A stretch of 64,000 nucleotides of DNA from Colius striatus. Taxonomy: Eukaryota > Chordata > Aves > Coliiformes > Coliidae. The translations under genes were made by a program, and so were the position numbers. Each line of letters opens with the position of its first letter. The stretch's first letter is position 1. The notes under the pieces were generated by a model. That model was not told the DNA's origin and searched no databases. It saw only the letters and a program-made list of their open reading frames with translations. Below are positions 41,368 through 53,288 of this stretch, one piece after another. The stretch is from positions 5,693,501-5,757,500 of the forward strand of contig NC_084767.1 of assembly GCF_028858725.1 (NCBI RefSeq), in the 5' to 3' direction.

Positions 41368-44300
41368 CTACTGTCCAAGGAAAGAGGCCATGGGATCATC
41401 AGGTCTCTGACGTTTCATTCTATAGGCTTCCATTTCCTCTTCTGACGGCTCCTTGGTTTCATATATGCTGTTGTATGGTCTCTTCCTCTCATCTAACTGC
41501 ATGATTTCCTTAACATGGAGAAGACGAGCTTCTTCTGCATTTAATGCCTGGAATGAAAGCAAAGGAATAAAAACCTCAAACACAATGAAAGTTGGTATCA
41601 GATTCTTAGTGCAACGAACAGGCAGCAGGCAGAACAGCGGGGTAAGCAACACATGTCTGTCTGTCCCATCTACAGTCACTTAATGCTCCTTTTTTTAGTG
41701 TTTAACATAAAACAATGGTAAAATTGTATTCAGCAAAGATGATCCTTTAATCTTTTTCCAATTGCCAAAGTCAAATAAGAAACTCTTCAGCTCTACTTAA
41801 AATGTAACCATGATGCAGCAAGTACAAAAGCAGACAAGCATGTATGTGATAGCTTAGGGGTTTGGGTTAGTTTGTTGCTTTTTTTGGTTGGTTTGTTGAT
41901 TTTTTTAGAATAAACTTAAAAATTCTTTTTGAAATGTGTGTTAAATCAATCCTCAAACTGCTCCTGTTGCACCTTCTTGCTACTGAAAAGAAGCTGCACT
42001 TGTGCAATGCTTTGATTCACCATTGTTTAACGTCAGTTTCACGCTGTGATTACCCAGGGGTGGGCTGCTGTGCTTGTGGAAGGGCTGTTCAGAAGCAGGC
42101 ACTAGATAGCTTGGTGGATGGATTTATTGCATCAATTGTGAGGCTGGGCCCAAGTCTGGGATAAAAAGTGCTAAGTTAAGCTCTGACAGTGCCTTTGATC
42201 TTCCCATCTTCCTTCAATACACAAATCATTGTGTTCTGCAATGTCTTTTATAGATCTACAGCTGCAATAGGTGCCTAGACAGGAAGCCTTCTAAATCATC
42301 TAAACTAAGTCTTCTAAAACTAAATATTTATTCCATGTTTGTCTGAGAAATAGGGAATGTACTTCAGAACATCTAACAGCATTTTAAATTTGCTTTAGCT
42401 CAAAATTAGCATCAAAGAACATGCCACAGAATACCACAAGAACTGCACTACAGGCTTGATGAAAATGATGGTGTTGTAAAATACATTTGAAGTTCTTTTT
42501 GCCATAAAACCACTGAAGAATGTGGTGTACCTTTTTAAGTTTTTCTTGCTTCTTTTTCTCTTCACCCTCGCTATCTGAATTTGAGCTCTTCTTGTGCTTC
42601 TTCTTTTTCTTCTCTTTCTGTTTCTCTTGGTGGATCTGTAAGGTAGAAATGCAGTTATTGTTAAGATTCAGTTTGCAACCACTATTAATGGTCAATCCAT
42701 TAAATCCCAAACATCTAATAATGCTATTGGAGAGCTCAGTTTTCAACATAGATGTTACTGATCTAATAATGCAGTCTAATGACTTTCAGATTCATTATGA
42801 CTTATATGATTTGTAGTTATACATATCTTTCCATCCCTTAAAATGCCTGATATCTCCCTTCCAGAGAAAGGGAAACAACCCACCTCCATGAGTGTTTTGG
42901 GTTTTGTCATGTGTTCTTCTTCCCCAGGTTGCTCTTCCAGTAAGCTTGCTTCAGCATTCTGTGCAGGAGATAAGAGAAAGGACACTCATTTACTAAGCAC
43001 TATGTAGTGAACAAGAGAAAGGACACCCATTTGCTAAGCACTGTGTAGTGGACAAGAGAAAGGATACTCATTTGCTAAGCACTGTGTAGTGGACAAGAGA
43101 AAGGACACCCATTTGCTAAGCACTGTGTAGTGGACAAGAGAAAGGACACCCATTTGCCAAGCACATTTGAAAAGGGAAGAAAAAATGTAAAAAGGCAAAA
43201 CAATCTAAAACCCAGGTAGGAAGATCAATTCTTTTTAGCTCTTTGCAAGTGACTAAGACAATACTTACAGCAATTTCTTTCCCAGCCTCTCCCGTGCAGT
43301 ATGAGTATTTGACAAATGAGTGGCAGCATTTGTAACCCCACTTTCCTTCTTTCCAGTATGAACCCCAAATGCACTGCAAGAGAAGACACAGGAGCAGTTA
43401 TGTTCATCATGGTACTCCCATAAGAGGCAGGCTGCAGCTTATTCCCGAGGCTATATCCCAGTAAGTAAATTTTTCAAACAATCCAGAAGGGAAAGTTATG
43501 ATGAACTTTTGCAATTTTATGTTGGCTTTATAGGTACAGTTTCAAAAGACATAAAAGTAACAGGATGTGGCCAACTCATATTTAAAGTCAAAGGGAAATA
43601 CAGTAACTTCCTCTTTAGCTTGTCATCACAGCTCCTCACATTCATGTGCAATCATGACAATTAGAAATTCCTCCTTTGTAGAAAAGGGAGAGTGTCACGT
43701 TTGAGAGAGGAGGAATTTTCTTGCTGTATTAATTATTTTGTACTGTATCCCACCAGACCTCATTCCCTTCCAATGGGAAGGAATCTAATTTGCAACACTA
43801 GCCAGGGCTTACTGTATGGTTGTTGATCTTCACATCCTCTTCATATTTAGAGCATGCAATAGCTTTCTCTTGTCCTTTGATGACTGTTCCATGCCTTGAG
43901 TACTCCACATAATCTTCTGTTTGAGCTAACAGCAGTTCAGCTGGTGGAGCATCTAGATGTTCTTGTCCTCCATACTACAATGCAAACAGAAATTACATAC
44001 ATGACTTTTGCCCATCTTTTACGTAAAGTTTACATTTCCAAACCATCACCTTCAGCACCTTCTGAAGGACACACACAAGAAGTGAATGGAGACAGTTTGA
44101 TCTTTAGTGAGTAGTTAAAAGAGAAATACATCTCTTCCTCTGGCCCTTGTCGTGTTTTTAGGTGTGTGTTTGGGTTTTTAATGCCTAGAGGGTTACAACA
44201 GTGATATTCCTCCCTCAAAGGCAGGAAAACTTTTCAGAGTAAAGTAAAAGGCTCTGGTATAACCAGAGAAGTTCTTCCTGTTCCCTTCAAACTTTGAATG

Positions 44301-47300
44301 TTGACAAAGTTGCAATCACAATGCATTGTTTAGTTCATTGTCAGTTGTCCAAGAAAGCAGTAGGAAAATATAAAAGAAACATTTATCTAGAACACTGCAC
44401 CCAAAACCTGAGCCTGAAAAATCTGCTCTTCACATTTAAGAGAAACAAGAAGTTTAAAAGTCATTTTGGGAGACAGTTACTTGGGTATTTTCCAAAAGAT
44501 ACCACTTTTCATTGGTAAAGGGTTTTTTTTCAATCACTTAATACCTATTTATTGATTTAATTCTCACTCCTCCTACATCCTGCTGTCAGGTTTTTCACTG
44601 GAGAGATTCTGACAGTTAAGGAAATAACTCCCAATAATCCAAAGAAATACCATCAGATTTTCACAGGTCCCAAAACAAAATAATACAACGCATCCAATTG
44701 ATGAGATGGTGTGCATAGATATAAAAATGTCTTTATAAATCTAAACTGCTGAGAACAGCTGATGCATTTTCATATAGCATCTTATTTGTCCCCCAAGACC
44801 CAGACTTCAAACTCAACAGAATTCTTATCAAATAGAACCAAATGTCTATTACCTTCTCTAGGATGCTTTCTTTCTGCTGTGCCTTGAAATCTTCTTTTTT
44901 CACTTTGAAGGACTTATAAAGTAGCTCTAATTTTGTAGGGTCTGCTTGAAGGTGAACTTCAGAGCCTTTGTCATAAGCCTCCCAGGCGAACACTGTGTAT
45001 ACAAGAGGTTTCACTCAATATTTATTCTAAAACTGACATACGCACTCAAATTACCATCTTCAGTTGTGCAGTAATTCAAAAGAAAGCTTCAATCTGAAAA
45101 GACTTCTTTCTCTTTTGCAAGAAAGAAGCACTGTTAAGTCTTTTAGGTCTATTTCCTTAAAAGAACCCACCAAAACCCACTTACACTGAGTCTGTGCCAT
45201 TGAAATGGTATCTCCGGTGTAGCGAACAAAGTTGTCACCGGCATAACCAACTCTGCAGAAAAGAACAATGTGATTCTTAGCATTCAAGTAATGCAGCTTC
45301 CCTTTAAATACAATCACAGGTCACCGACAGGAAAGTAAAAGTTCTCTTTTGTGCTCCAAGAGTTGAGAATGGAGGGGAAGGAAGAAGCATTGAACTCAAT
45401 ACATAAAATGAAAGTCTAGGCACCCCATTGAGACATTAAAGTATTAGATAGCAACTTGCATACTTGATGCTCATGATCTCACGACACAGACCTGGAGCTC
45501 TGTCTAGCATACCAAGCACCAGGAGTCAAATTTGGACCTAACTGCACAATTAGTACACATAAATACTAGGTGATACTCTAGCATAGTGATTCTCAGCTTT
45601 TGGCCTTGTGAATCTCTCCTCCCTCCCAGCCCCAATGTATTTTACTGAGTTAAAGTGTGGTAATAGCTTTACTGCTCTCAGTTACCTTTTGCACATCCTT
45701 TGAAGAGATTCACAACGAGTGTATGAAACAGGTTGGAAAGTCAAATAACGTTAACAATCCAATTTCCTACTCTTTTCATCTCCCTAAAGCCACTCTGAAA
45801 AATTTACACTCTGCAAAGCTGTGGCAGAAACACAGATCCAACAAAGGTCAAGTGACAACTGTAGAGAGAAGTGAATGCATCTGCGTCTAAAAACCAGAAT
45901 TGATTGGCATTATTCTAGCTGGGGGCAAGGGGAGGTGGAAAGAGCATTATTTGCTAGCATTTAGCCACTGCCATTCTGTTTCAGGCAGTGAGCTAATCCA
46001 ATTACTGTACCCTGAATAAATGTTTCTACTCACAGCCTGTCTACTCTGTTAAGTCCAAGCACTAGGCAGGTCAAGGCAGGGTCACAGCTCAAGTGCTCGA
46101 CTCAGGTTTGAAGTGAGACAGCCTTATGTGTGGCCAAAGACAGCCTATGCAGTCTTTAATTGAGTTTATCTAGACAACGCCAAAGCTTTCTGGCTTTTCT
46201 ATGCAGACTCTATCAGTGTATGAGGAGCTCTTGCTCCTAACTGAAGCATTTAGTTGTGTCCCACAGACAGTCCTTGCTAACCTCTGGCACTGAATGCTTC
46301 CCAACAAACAAGGGATGACGTTTAAGATTTGGTTGCTGAAATACTTTACAGAAACATCACTGTTCATGGGTATTGCCTCTAGATACAGCAGTGTTCTAGC
46401 TCTTCTACAGATCATTACACTAAACAGTGGTCTGTATTCCTTCAAGATGAAGGGCCAGTATTACAAAACTACTTTTATACACTGAACAAAAAAGTGCTAA
46501 ATAAACATTTTTCCATGTTTACTACTATTTCTATCTGTAAGTGACTAGAGATTCACTAATAGGAGGACACACAGATAAAAGAAAATGCAAAACTATTAGT
46601 CCTGTTTTTAACATAGTTTTGTTAGATACACAAGCATGACTTTAACTTACTCATCTGGATTCTTGCCTGTGTTGGCATAGGGGTTCTCCCTCATTGCTCT
46701 TGTTTTGGGATCATAGTATGCAGAGTTTGGATCAAGATTCCTCAAGTACTATGGAAAGAAAACATAAAAGATATTAGATATTTATGATTATAAAAGAACT
46801 GAAGTAACTTATGTATCTCCCAGTTCAGCCACTTTTAAGAAGTTTTGTCTGTGTCTAAGTGTGATTCTGATGAAGTCATAACGTGAGCTGAAACAGAACT
46901 GAGAACAGACCTTAATCTCCAAACTCCAAGACCCATTTGCAAACTCATTAATAACTGAGTGCATGATTTTTTTGAAGTTAGCTCTGATAAACACAAGAGA
47001 ACATCAGTAAATAGTTCTTTACTCACTTTTGCAATATCTTCCCGAATACGTAGATTTCGAACTGTGATTCGTCTTTTAGAGTCAAAGTTCTGCCCAGGCA
47101 TATCAATGTCATCTGCGTATTTATCTTCATCTTCATCTTCACTGTTATGGTCCCTTTCCTGACAAGAGATGAGAAAATCCCCAGTAAAAGAGTGCACTCA
47201 CTCTGGAGATAAGTATGAGGGTCTGCTTTTAGTGGTTTCATTAAAATTTCTGCAATCCCTGTCGTTCAAAGCCAATATCATTTACATGGGCTTAAGTGTA

Positions 47301-50300
47301 CTTAGTGCGATGCTAATCTAACGTTCAACAGCTTTCAGAAATACTCTTGTTAAAGGACTTCCTCATATGGTAACAGTTACAAAAATGTAATTGTGATGAT
47401 ATTAAGAGAACAGATATCTTGGCCAAAATACACCACATCTTCATTTGCTTGCACCAATAAGGTTTGAAAACACATGGTAACTAAACCAAAACTCTACGAA
47501 ATCCAACAACCTCTGCCCAAAAGAATAGGCAGCCAGAGGCACGAACCCAACACTCAAACCCTTAGGCCACCCTTGTTTCACTAATCCACTGACTGCAGGT
47601 CCTGTTTTCTGCCCATGGTGTGATGCAGTGTGTAATCATCTTACTGTCTGTGAATTTGGTTCCTCTTCTCCCCACTGGTGTCTTGGAGAGTTCTGTAGCA
47701 AACAAAGAGCACATCAGCAGGGAAGACAAAATAGTGGAGAGAGGAAATACAGACAGGATATAAAGAGCTTGATGCAGGATGCAAAATGTAATTCACCTGT
47801 AGCACAACGTACACAAAGATTGCTACATAACGCTCTAGGAAAGAGGTTACAAATGTCTGTACTACAAGTAATGTTGGAGACCTTTTCACTGTATTCCCAA
47901 CTGAATTTCCAAGCCTTTGCAAAGAACAGCAATTCTAGAACTGTCACTGTATTTATAGCTTGCTATGCCTTTAAACACTAACAGTTTAAACTAGAATATT
48001 TTCTATCATGCAAATATAACCAAGGTGAAACTCTGAAAGCTTAAATACCTAAGATTATACGTATGCAAGTCTGTAGTTAGGATTGTCAGAAATGCTGAGC
48101 ATGAATCAGAAGCCATAATTTAATCTGGAACAGACAGAAAAGGATTTAACACTCAGCCTCTTTACTGCTGCAAGTAATTCTCAAGTTAAGATGAAAACAG
48201 CTGGGAGACCTGGGAGACTGACCAGCAAATTGGCCAGCATTGACTATGCAAATCAAATTGCTCCATCAGAGATGGTTCTTATGTTTCAAATACACTTTTC
48301 TTCTCACAGGCTCGTTTTACAAGCACTACATATATGGAAACTAACAATATTTGCCTTCTGGTGAAAATAGGCATCCAAAAGAGAATCTTTTTTTATCGGG
48401 AATATCTATAGTTTGTGCTGGGTTGAAGATTTAAGTTCACTCTGCCATCTAGTGACAAAATGCAAGGTGACAGCTACTGGAAAATGGGAGGCCCAACTGT
48501 GTGGAGTCTTTTGATTACAATATTGACTAAAAACTCTACTTCTGATCAGTAGCAGCCTTCACTTTTTCTCCACTTTATAAACAGAGTATTGCCAGAAATG
48601 TCCTTTAAAACGAGAATTTTATATAAAAATTTAACAAAAGCATTACCTAGAATATAAGAGGAGCTTGCAGAAGCTATTGGAAGGTGCAAACTCTGCAGGT
48701 GTAAGCAAGAGGGAAATACATATGCTCAAACTTCAAATAACCAGAGACACTATAAAGTCTTTAAATAAAAAAACTGCATTTCAATATATGAACAAAATAA
48801 CTACATGGAAAACAACTTTTTCTTACTCAAAATTCCATGTAATTAATTTTAGGAAGAAGAAGAATCACACAGAATTTTTGCCCATATTGGGAAAACAAAG
48901 CAACTCTCATTTGAAAGAAGCTGCTTCAAATTCTTAAATGAGACATAGATTATGCTAGTGACAGGAAACTCTCTAAATTACCAAAGGACATTAAAGCCAA
49001 TAGCAGACCCTGTATGGAGAGAGATCAGAAATAACCTGTTGTATTTTCATTCAGCCTAAACAAAATAAATTAGAGTTTGGTTTACTTACCACTTGCTCCA
49101 GCTTTCCTGATGCTAACTCCTCCTGAAGCTTCTGAGCTTTCAGTGTACGTTTGGCCTGTGTATTGTGAAAACGTGCATGTTTTAATATTTCTTTTTACCA
49201 GCAAGTGTGTAGTAACACTTATTTTAAGCATCTCTTGGAACTGCTGTTATTTAAAACATATTGATTATGTATTATATTATATATATTGATGGGGGCTTTA
49301 ACTCTGAGTACTTGTAAAAAAAATCAGCCTAAAGCTTGTCTCCTCTATGCTTTACCACGTTCATTTTTGAGCCTCAAGGAAAGGAAATTCCATATAATAA
49401 CCAATTCACTACATTATACTGTTAAAGAAAACAGTTTACTGGAGTTTATGCAGCTAAACCATTACATCTATCCTACTTGAAGAAACAGATAGCTTGTTTT
49501 AGTTTAATAGTGTTTAAAGTAGCACCATGTCTTATTACTGTGTTCTCATAATCTACTTAGAAAGTCCAGTGCTTAAGGTACTTCATGACTGCTGCCAGAA
49601 GCATTTATGGTTCATGCAGAAAGCACCAAAGTTTACCATCTACAGTGAGATTTTAAAGCAGGGAATGAACTTTATTGACTTTAACATAATAAATTCCTTT
49701 CTTGCCTGTGATTCAACCTGCATCTTGGGTAATAAATTCTAAGGCTTGTCTATTGAAAAGCAACTAAGCTGCAGAGACACTTCATTTATTGTAGAGATCT
49801 ATGCTCAGTTGCCATTTCTGATCTGTTTAAGTATGCTATCAAATACAGAATCCCCCTCTCACTTTTTCATTATGAATGCAGCATGAAGTGTAATATTAAC
49901 AGTGCACATAACCAATATGCCTTCTCTCAACCAAGCCAAACACTAAACCTTTCCCCAGTAAAGCACAGCACCTACGTACCAAATCAACCTTGGAATATTC
50001 CTCCACAATTTTCATGTGCTCCTCTGGGTTATAACCATTCCAACGATCTCGCTTTCCATCATAATCGAACATCAGTTGAGGCTGCACGTGTTCATCTGGT
50101 GCAATATTCATGCCTGTGTATTTTGCTCCAACTTTCCTGGGTCTCTGGAAGGAAAAAAGTTGCTGGATCAGTCCATTAAACTAAAATGTGTTACTCGGGT
50201 GTCTGAGCCTCTAAAGCCAGTTAAATTCAGCACCATAAGCCTGGAAATTGTAAATAAATGCAGTTCATTCCTGTGTTTTAAAGCAGCACAACTGACTCCA

Positions 50301-52383
50301 AACCCCATCAATTTCTCACTCTCTTTTATACAATTAAGAAAGCAATTAAAACACAGTTTCTGAGGACAGCTTCTAGCTGACATGAAACAGAAAGACAGGC
50401 ACAGCAGCACTTAAGTTAAAGCAAATTAAGATGACAACCTAAACATTTTCACTTATTACTGTGGCACTTGCCACAGATTTGATGAGCAACCCTAAATAGT
50501 CCCATTTCTTTTTCTCTTAATATTTCCTACAAAACTATTTGTGAATTTTCAAGGCCTCTTCAATACTTGTAACCTCAATACTTGGTGGTGGTGGATTCAA
50601 TTACTTTGTTTTCTTCCCCAGGCTGAGTAGCCTGGCCTGTTTTGTCCCAGACCATAAGTGGCAATTAAGCCCTCTCTATCCTTCTGCAATTCTCAAGCCT
50701 TTGGTACTTGAGTCTAATCGTGGTCTTTTGTCCCCTGATGGGCCTAAACCATGACAAATATTGTAACCTTTTTCAAAGCTAGTAACTTCTGTTTTATCTA
50801 TAGGTTAACTATTTTCCACTAAGGTTATAACTCACATTGTTTTCAAAGCTGTCAAAACATCAACAAAAGTCCAAGTTTACCTCCATGCAGTCCTTCTTCT
50901 TGTGTGTCAATGCACCACAGTTCTCACAAGCTCCTTTACGATATCGACTCGCTACAGAATGCTAAACAACAACAAAAAAACTCAGACAGTGCTGTACAAA
51001 CTTGTGACAAGACTCATATACGTGTTCCCAATAACCAATTCATCTTCTCACTGCAAGTGAAGTGTGCGTGGTCTGCCCAATCCCAGAACACGTATTTTGG
51101 TTGCTACCAAACACTGTGACTTGCCTGCTGAGTTAGCAGCTCCCATCTCCCACCTCCTGCCTCCCTCAAAAGCATGTAACCAGAAATTGTTTCCTCACAG
51201 TATCAAACCAAATCTTTATTTTACAACAAAACCATTTTGCATACCTCTTGAACTCCTCGTTTGTACCAATCTCCCGAGGAGCTATACTGCTTCTGCTTCT
51301 CTGGCTGAGGTCTCTGATGCTTTAGTGTAGGTCTTTTAGAAGGATCTATGTACCATGGTACTGAGGATATGTACTGAGGAATATGAGGATTGATATCCCT
51401 GTAAAAGATGTTGTGTAATAAATACATGGCATAGGGAAAAACTGTACAACAGCAGAGCCTAACAAATAGCTGTCACATTAACGTTCAGTGCTTTAGGAGT
51501 GGTAATAAAATAATGGAGTTGTTACAATGCATTGCAGAATAAACTCCAATTTAGCTAGACAAACACAGACTTTCTGTACTGAGATTTTGTTGCCAGCCAG
51601 TTCACTTGATCTGCTGATTGTAAATCAAATGTTCTGCTCTACGTAATGTTAGTGAACACAAAAACAGCAACATTTCTAATCTCAGAAGCAACGAGTCTTG
51701 AAGAAGCCAGACAGAGGGAACGGATAAGGTACACAGAAAAGCTTCCAAGTATTAAGTTTTCACAGAATCACAGAATGATGGGGTTGAAAGGGGCCTCTAG
51801 AGATCATCTAGTCCAACCCCCTGCTAAAGCAGATTCACCTCAGTCAGGTCACACAGGAATGGGTTTGGAAACCTCCAGAGGAGACTCCACACCGTCCCTG
51901 GGCAGCCTGTGCCAGGGCTCCTTCACCCTTTATTGTATTGGTTGCTTTTAAAATAACATTTTGAAGTACCTGCATAGATGGGATTTTTTTAGCAGCACTA
52001 CCACTAGATTACAGCAGAAAAAACTCTGAACCTACTTAAAAATCTGCTGAGGATGACTGAAACGTTAAAAGCAAATACACAAAGTTCAACTATTTACTTC
52101 TACAATGACTCACATAGAAATAATGTATCACAGTCATAACCACTCTGTAACCACAACAGGAAAGGGACATTTTTAACCAACAGCTTTAGAACCAGCATAC
52201 TTTTAATAAAACTTACTTTCCTTCTTCATCTACCTCAGCAGGGGCATTTCCTAGTTTTCTTTGTTCCTCTAATTCCTTCTTTTTCCTCCAGTCTTCCCTT
52301 GTCATCTTCTTTGGCTCCTCCAGACTCACATCATTCGACCCTCCTGAAGAGGTGGTGGCGTTCATCACCGTGCCTGATGACAT
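41368..52383 (-). CDS. SLU7: SLU7 pre-mRNA splicing factor, complete, 14 coding exons
   Basis: SLU7 joins the spliceosome for the second catalytic step and helps choose the 3' splice site. Coding exons, in order: 52383-52217, 51398-51245, 50961-50881, 50144-49980, 49155-49090, 47158-47027, 46748-46651, 45252-45185, 44992-44853, 43974-43813, 43373-43269, 42958-42884, 42635-42531, 41547-41368. All junctions are GT-AG and the frame is open throughout, giving 565 residues (human about 586). The protein starts [21 protein letters not shown]2CX4HX4C zinc knuckle lies at 119-132 ([14 protein letters not shown]). Further on are [19 protein letters not shown], an acidic [12 protein letters not shown] stretch in exon 6, [38 protein letters not shown] and a lysine-rich run in exon 13. 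The C-terminus is [15 protein letters not shown]. The exon 12 segment looks the least conserved and is preceded by an unusual minisatellite. Confidence 0.97.
42972..43163 (-). repeat. 41-bp minisatellite of 3'-splice-site-like units in SLU7 intron 11
   Basis: Units start at 42972, 43013, 43054, 43095 and 43136 (exact 41-bp period), four full copies and one partial. On the SLU7 strand each reads TCCTTTCTCTTGTCCACTAC followed by ACAG, a pyrimidine tract plus AG. The true acceptor of exon 12 (exon start 42958) is the last, diverged member of the series. The array fills about 190 of the 310 bases of this intron. Confidence 0.97.
48442..48455 (-). promoter_or_regulatory. CTCF-like core motif in SLU7 intron 5
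   Basis: Read on the minus strand, TCACTAGATGGCAG differs from the CTCF core CCASYAGRKGGCRS only at the first base. Single motif matches occur by chance, so this is a candidate only. Confidence 0.35.
51761..51936 (-). mobile_element. CR1 LINE 3' fragment, in SLU7 intron 1
   Basis: Begins with CACAGAATCACAGAATGATG, the reverse complement of the CR1 tail repeat. It continues through AGAGATCATCTAGTCCAACC and GGGCAGCCTGTGCCAGGGCT. It therefore lies in minus orientation, the same as SLU7, between coding exons 1 and 2. Confidence 0.93.
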
Positions 52384-52896
52384 TTTGTTTTGTTTTGCTG
52401 TAACAGAAAAACCCTTACAGCTCAATACCACTTGACAGCAGTTACTCAACATGGTTTTATATCCTTCCCTAAAGCCAGTAACACGTTCGTGACATCTGCC
52501 TTTCCACAAAAACGAGTACCAGTGCTAAAAACAACACACACCTCATGAGCGATGCTCTTCTGTAACCCACACGATACGTGAGGGGGCCCACGGGCAGCAG
52601 CTCTGCACGCAGGCTCAGGACACGCACTCTCCGGCCCTTCCCGGAGGGGGTCACGCATTCGCCCACCGCTGCGGGGGCGGACAGAGCGCTGCGGCCCCGC
52701 ACAACGCGCGAACCGGGGCCTACGCGTACCCCGAAGGCGAGGCGACAGCGCGACGGCGCGGAAGCGGCAGCGGCGCACCGCAGCGCCCAGAGCAGCAGCT
52801 CTGCGGCGGCCTCCCCCCTAGCTCGCCGGTCCCGCCGCCCGGGACCCCACACACCCCCCGCCCCACCGGCCCCACACACGCACCGGCCCCGCTTAC

Positions 52897-52975
52897 CGAG
52901 CAGGCCGCACCGCCACCCCACAATGCACCGCGGCCGCTCCTACAGCTGCGCACCGTCGGGGCCGGGGGGGCGGGG
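52897..52975 (-). other. SLU7: probable SLU7 noncoding first exon
   Basis: A CTCG|GTAAGC donor at 52896-52895 on the minus strand faces an acceptor (TTTTTCTGTTACAG) ending at 52398, 14 bases before the SLU7 start codon. The exon would begin within the CpG island between the donor and about 52.98 kb; the exact start is unknown. The implied intron is about 500 bp. Confidence 0.55.
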
Positions 52976-52977
52976 CC

Positions 52978-52991
52978 GTCACCATGGCAAC
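52978..52991. promoter_or_regulatory. RFX X-box
   Basis: GTCACCATGGCAAC is a near-perfect inverted repeat of two half-sites (GTYRCC and GGCAAC) with a 2-base spacer, the classic binding site of RFX dimers. It sits close to the expected SLU7 start site in the shared promoter. Confidence 0.7.
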
Positions 52992-53053
52992 GCGGCGGCG
53001 GGTCCCGCCGCTGCCCCGCCCCTGTGAGGCGAGGCGGGAGCGGCGCTGCCGGG

Positions 53054-53112
53054 CCAATGGGCTGCCGAGCCTTGGTCGAAACAGCCAATGGGCGGGGAGG
53101 GCACGGTTTAAA
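53054..53112 (+). promoter_or_regulatory. PTTG1: PTTG1 cell-cycle promoter: two CCAAT boxes and CDE/CHR
   Basis: CCAAT boxes lie at 53054-53058 and 53085-53089, both in the same orientation and exactly 31 bp apart. TTTAAA at 53107-53112 follows an AGGGC by four bases (AGGGC-ACGG-TTTAAA), the layout of a CDE/CHR element. Pairs of NF-Y sites about 31-33 bp apart upstream of a CHR are the signature of G2/M genes controlled by DREAM/MMB and NF-Y. This fits securin, whose level peaks in G2/M. TTTAAA is a less common CHR variant than TTTGAA, and it could also act as a TATA-like box. Confidence 0.7.
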
Positions 53113-53139
53113 TCCTACCGGCGGGGGGCGCCGCGGCTG

Positions 53140-53288
53140 TGCGGGTGAGGGGAGAGCGTAGGGCCCGACCCGTGCCCGACCCGTGCCCGACCCGTGCCCG
53201 ACCCGTGCCCGACCCGTGCCCGACCCGTGCCCGACCCGTGCCCGCCGCTGTCCTTCCTCAACGCTGGGAGCTGCTGGCAGTCCCTGAG
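53140..53288 (+). other. PTTG1: probable PTTG1 noncoding first exon
   Basis: Ends at a CCCTGAG|GTGAGTC donor at 53289. It pairs with an acceptor (GAACTGTCCAG) ending at 54063, 22 bases before the PTTG1 start codon. The start is set only by distance from the CHR element. An open frame across it begins with GTG, not ATG. The exon contains seven 11-bp tandem repeats. Confidence 0.65.
53164..53240 (+). repeat. seven perfect 11-bp tandem repeats in the PTTG1 5' leader
   Basis: CCCGACCCGTG is repeated seven times without a mismatch from 53164 to 53240. Each unit has two CpG steps. The array lies 52 bp downstream of the TTTAAA element, inside the probable first exon. Confidence 0.97.

Noticed and set aside
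47535-47582. tRNA-like or SINE-like A-box (TGGCCTAAGGG) and imperfect B-box on the minus strand
   Set aside because: The B-box has a mismatch, the spacing is short and no cloverleaf can be built; probably chance or a very old SINE relic.
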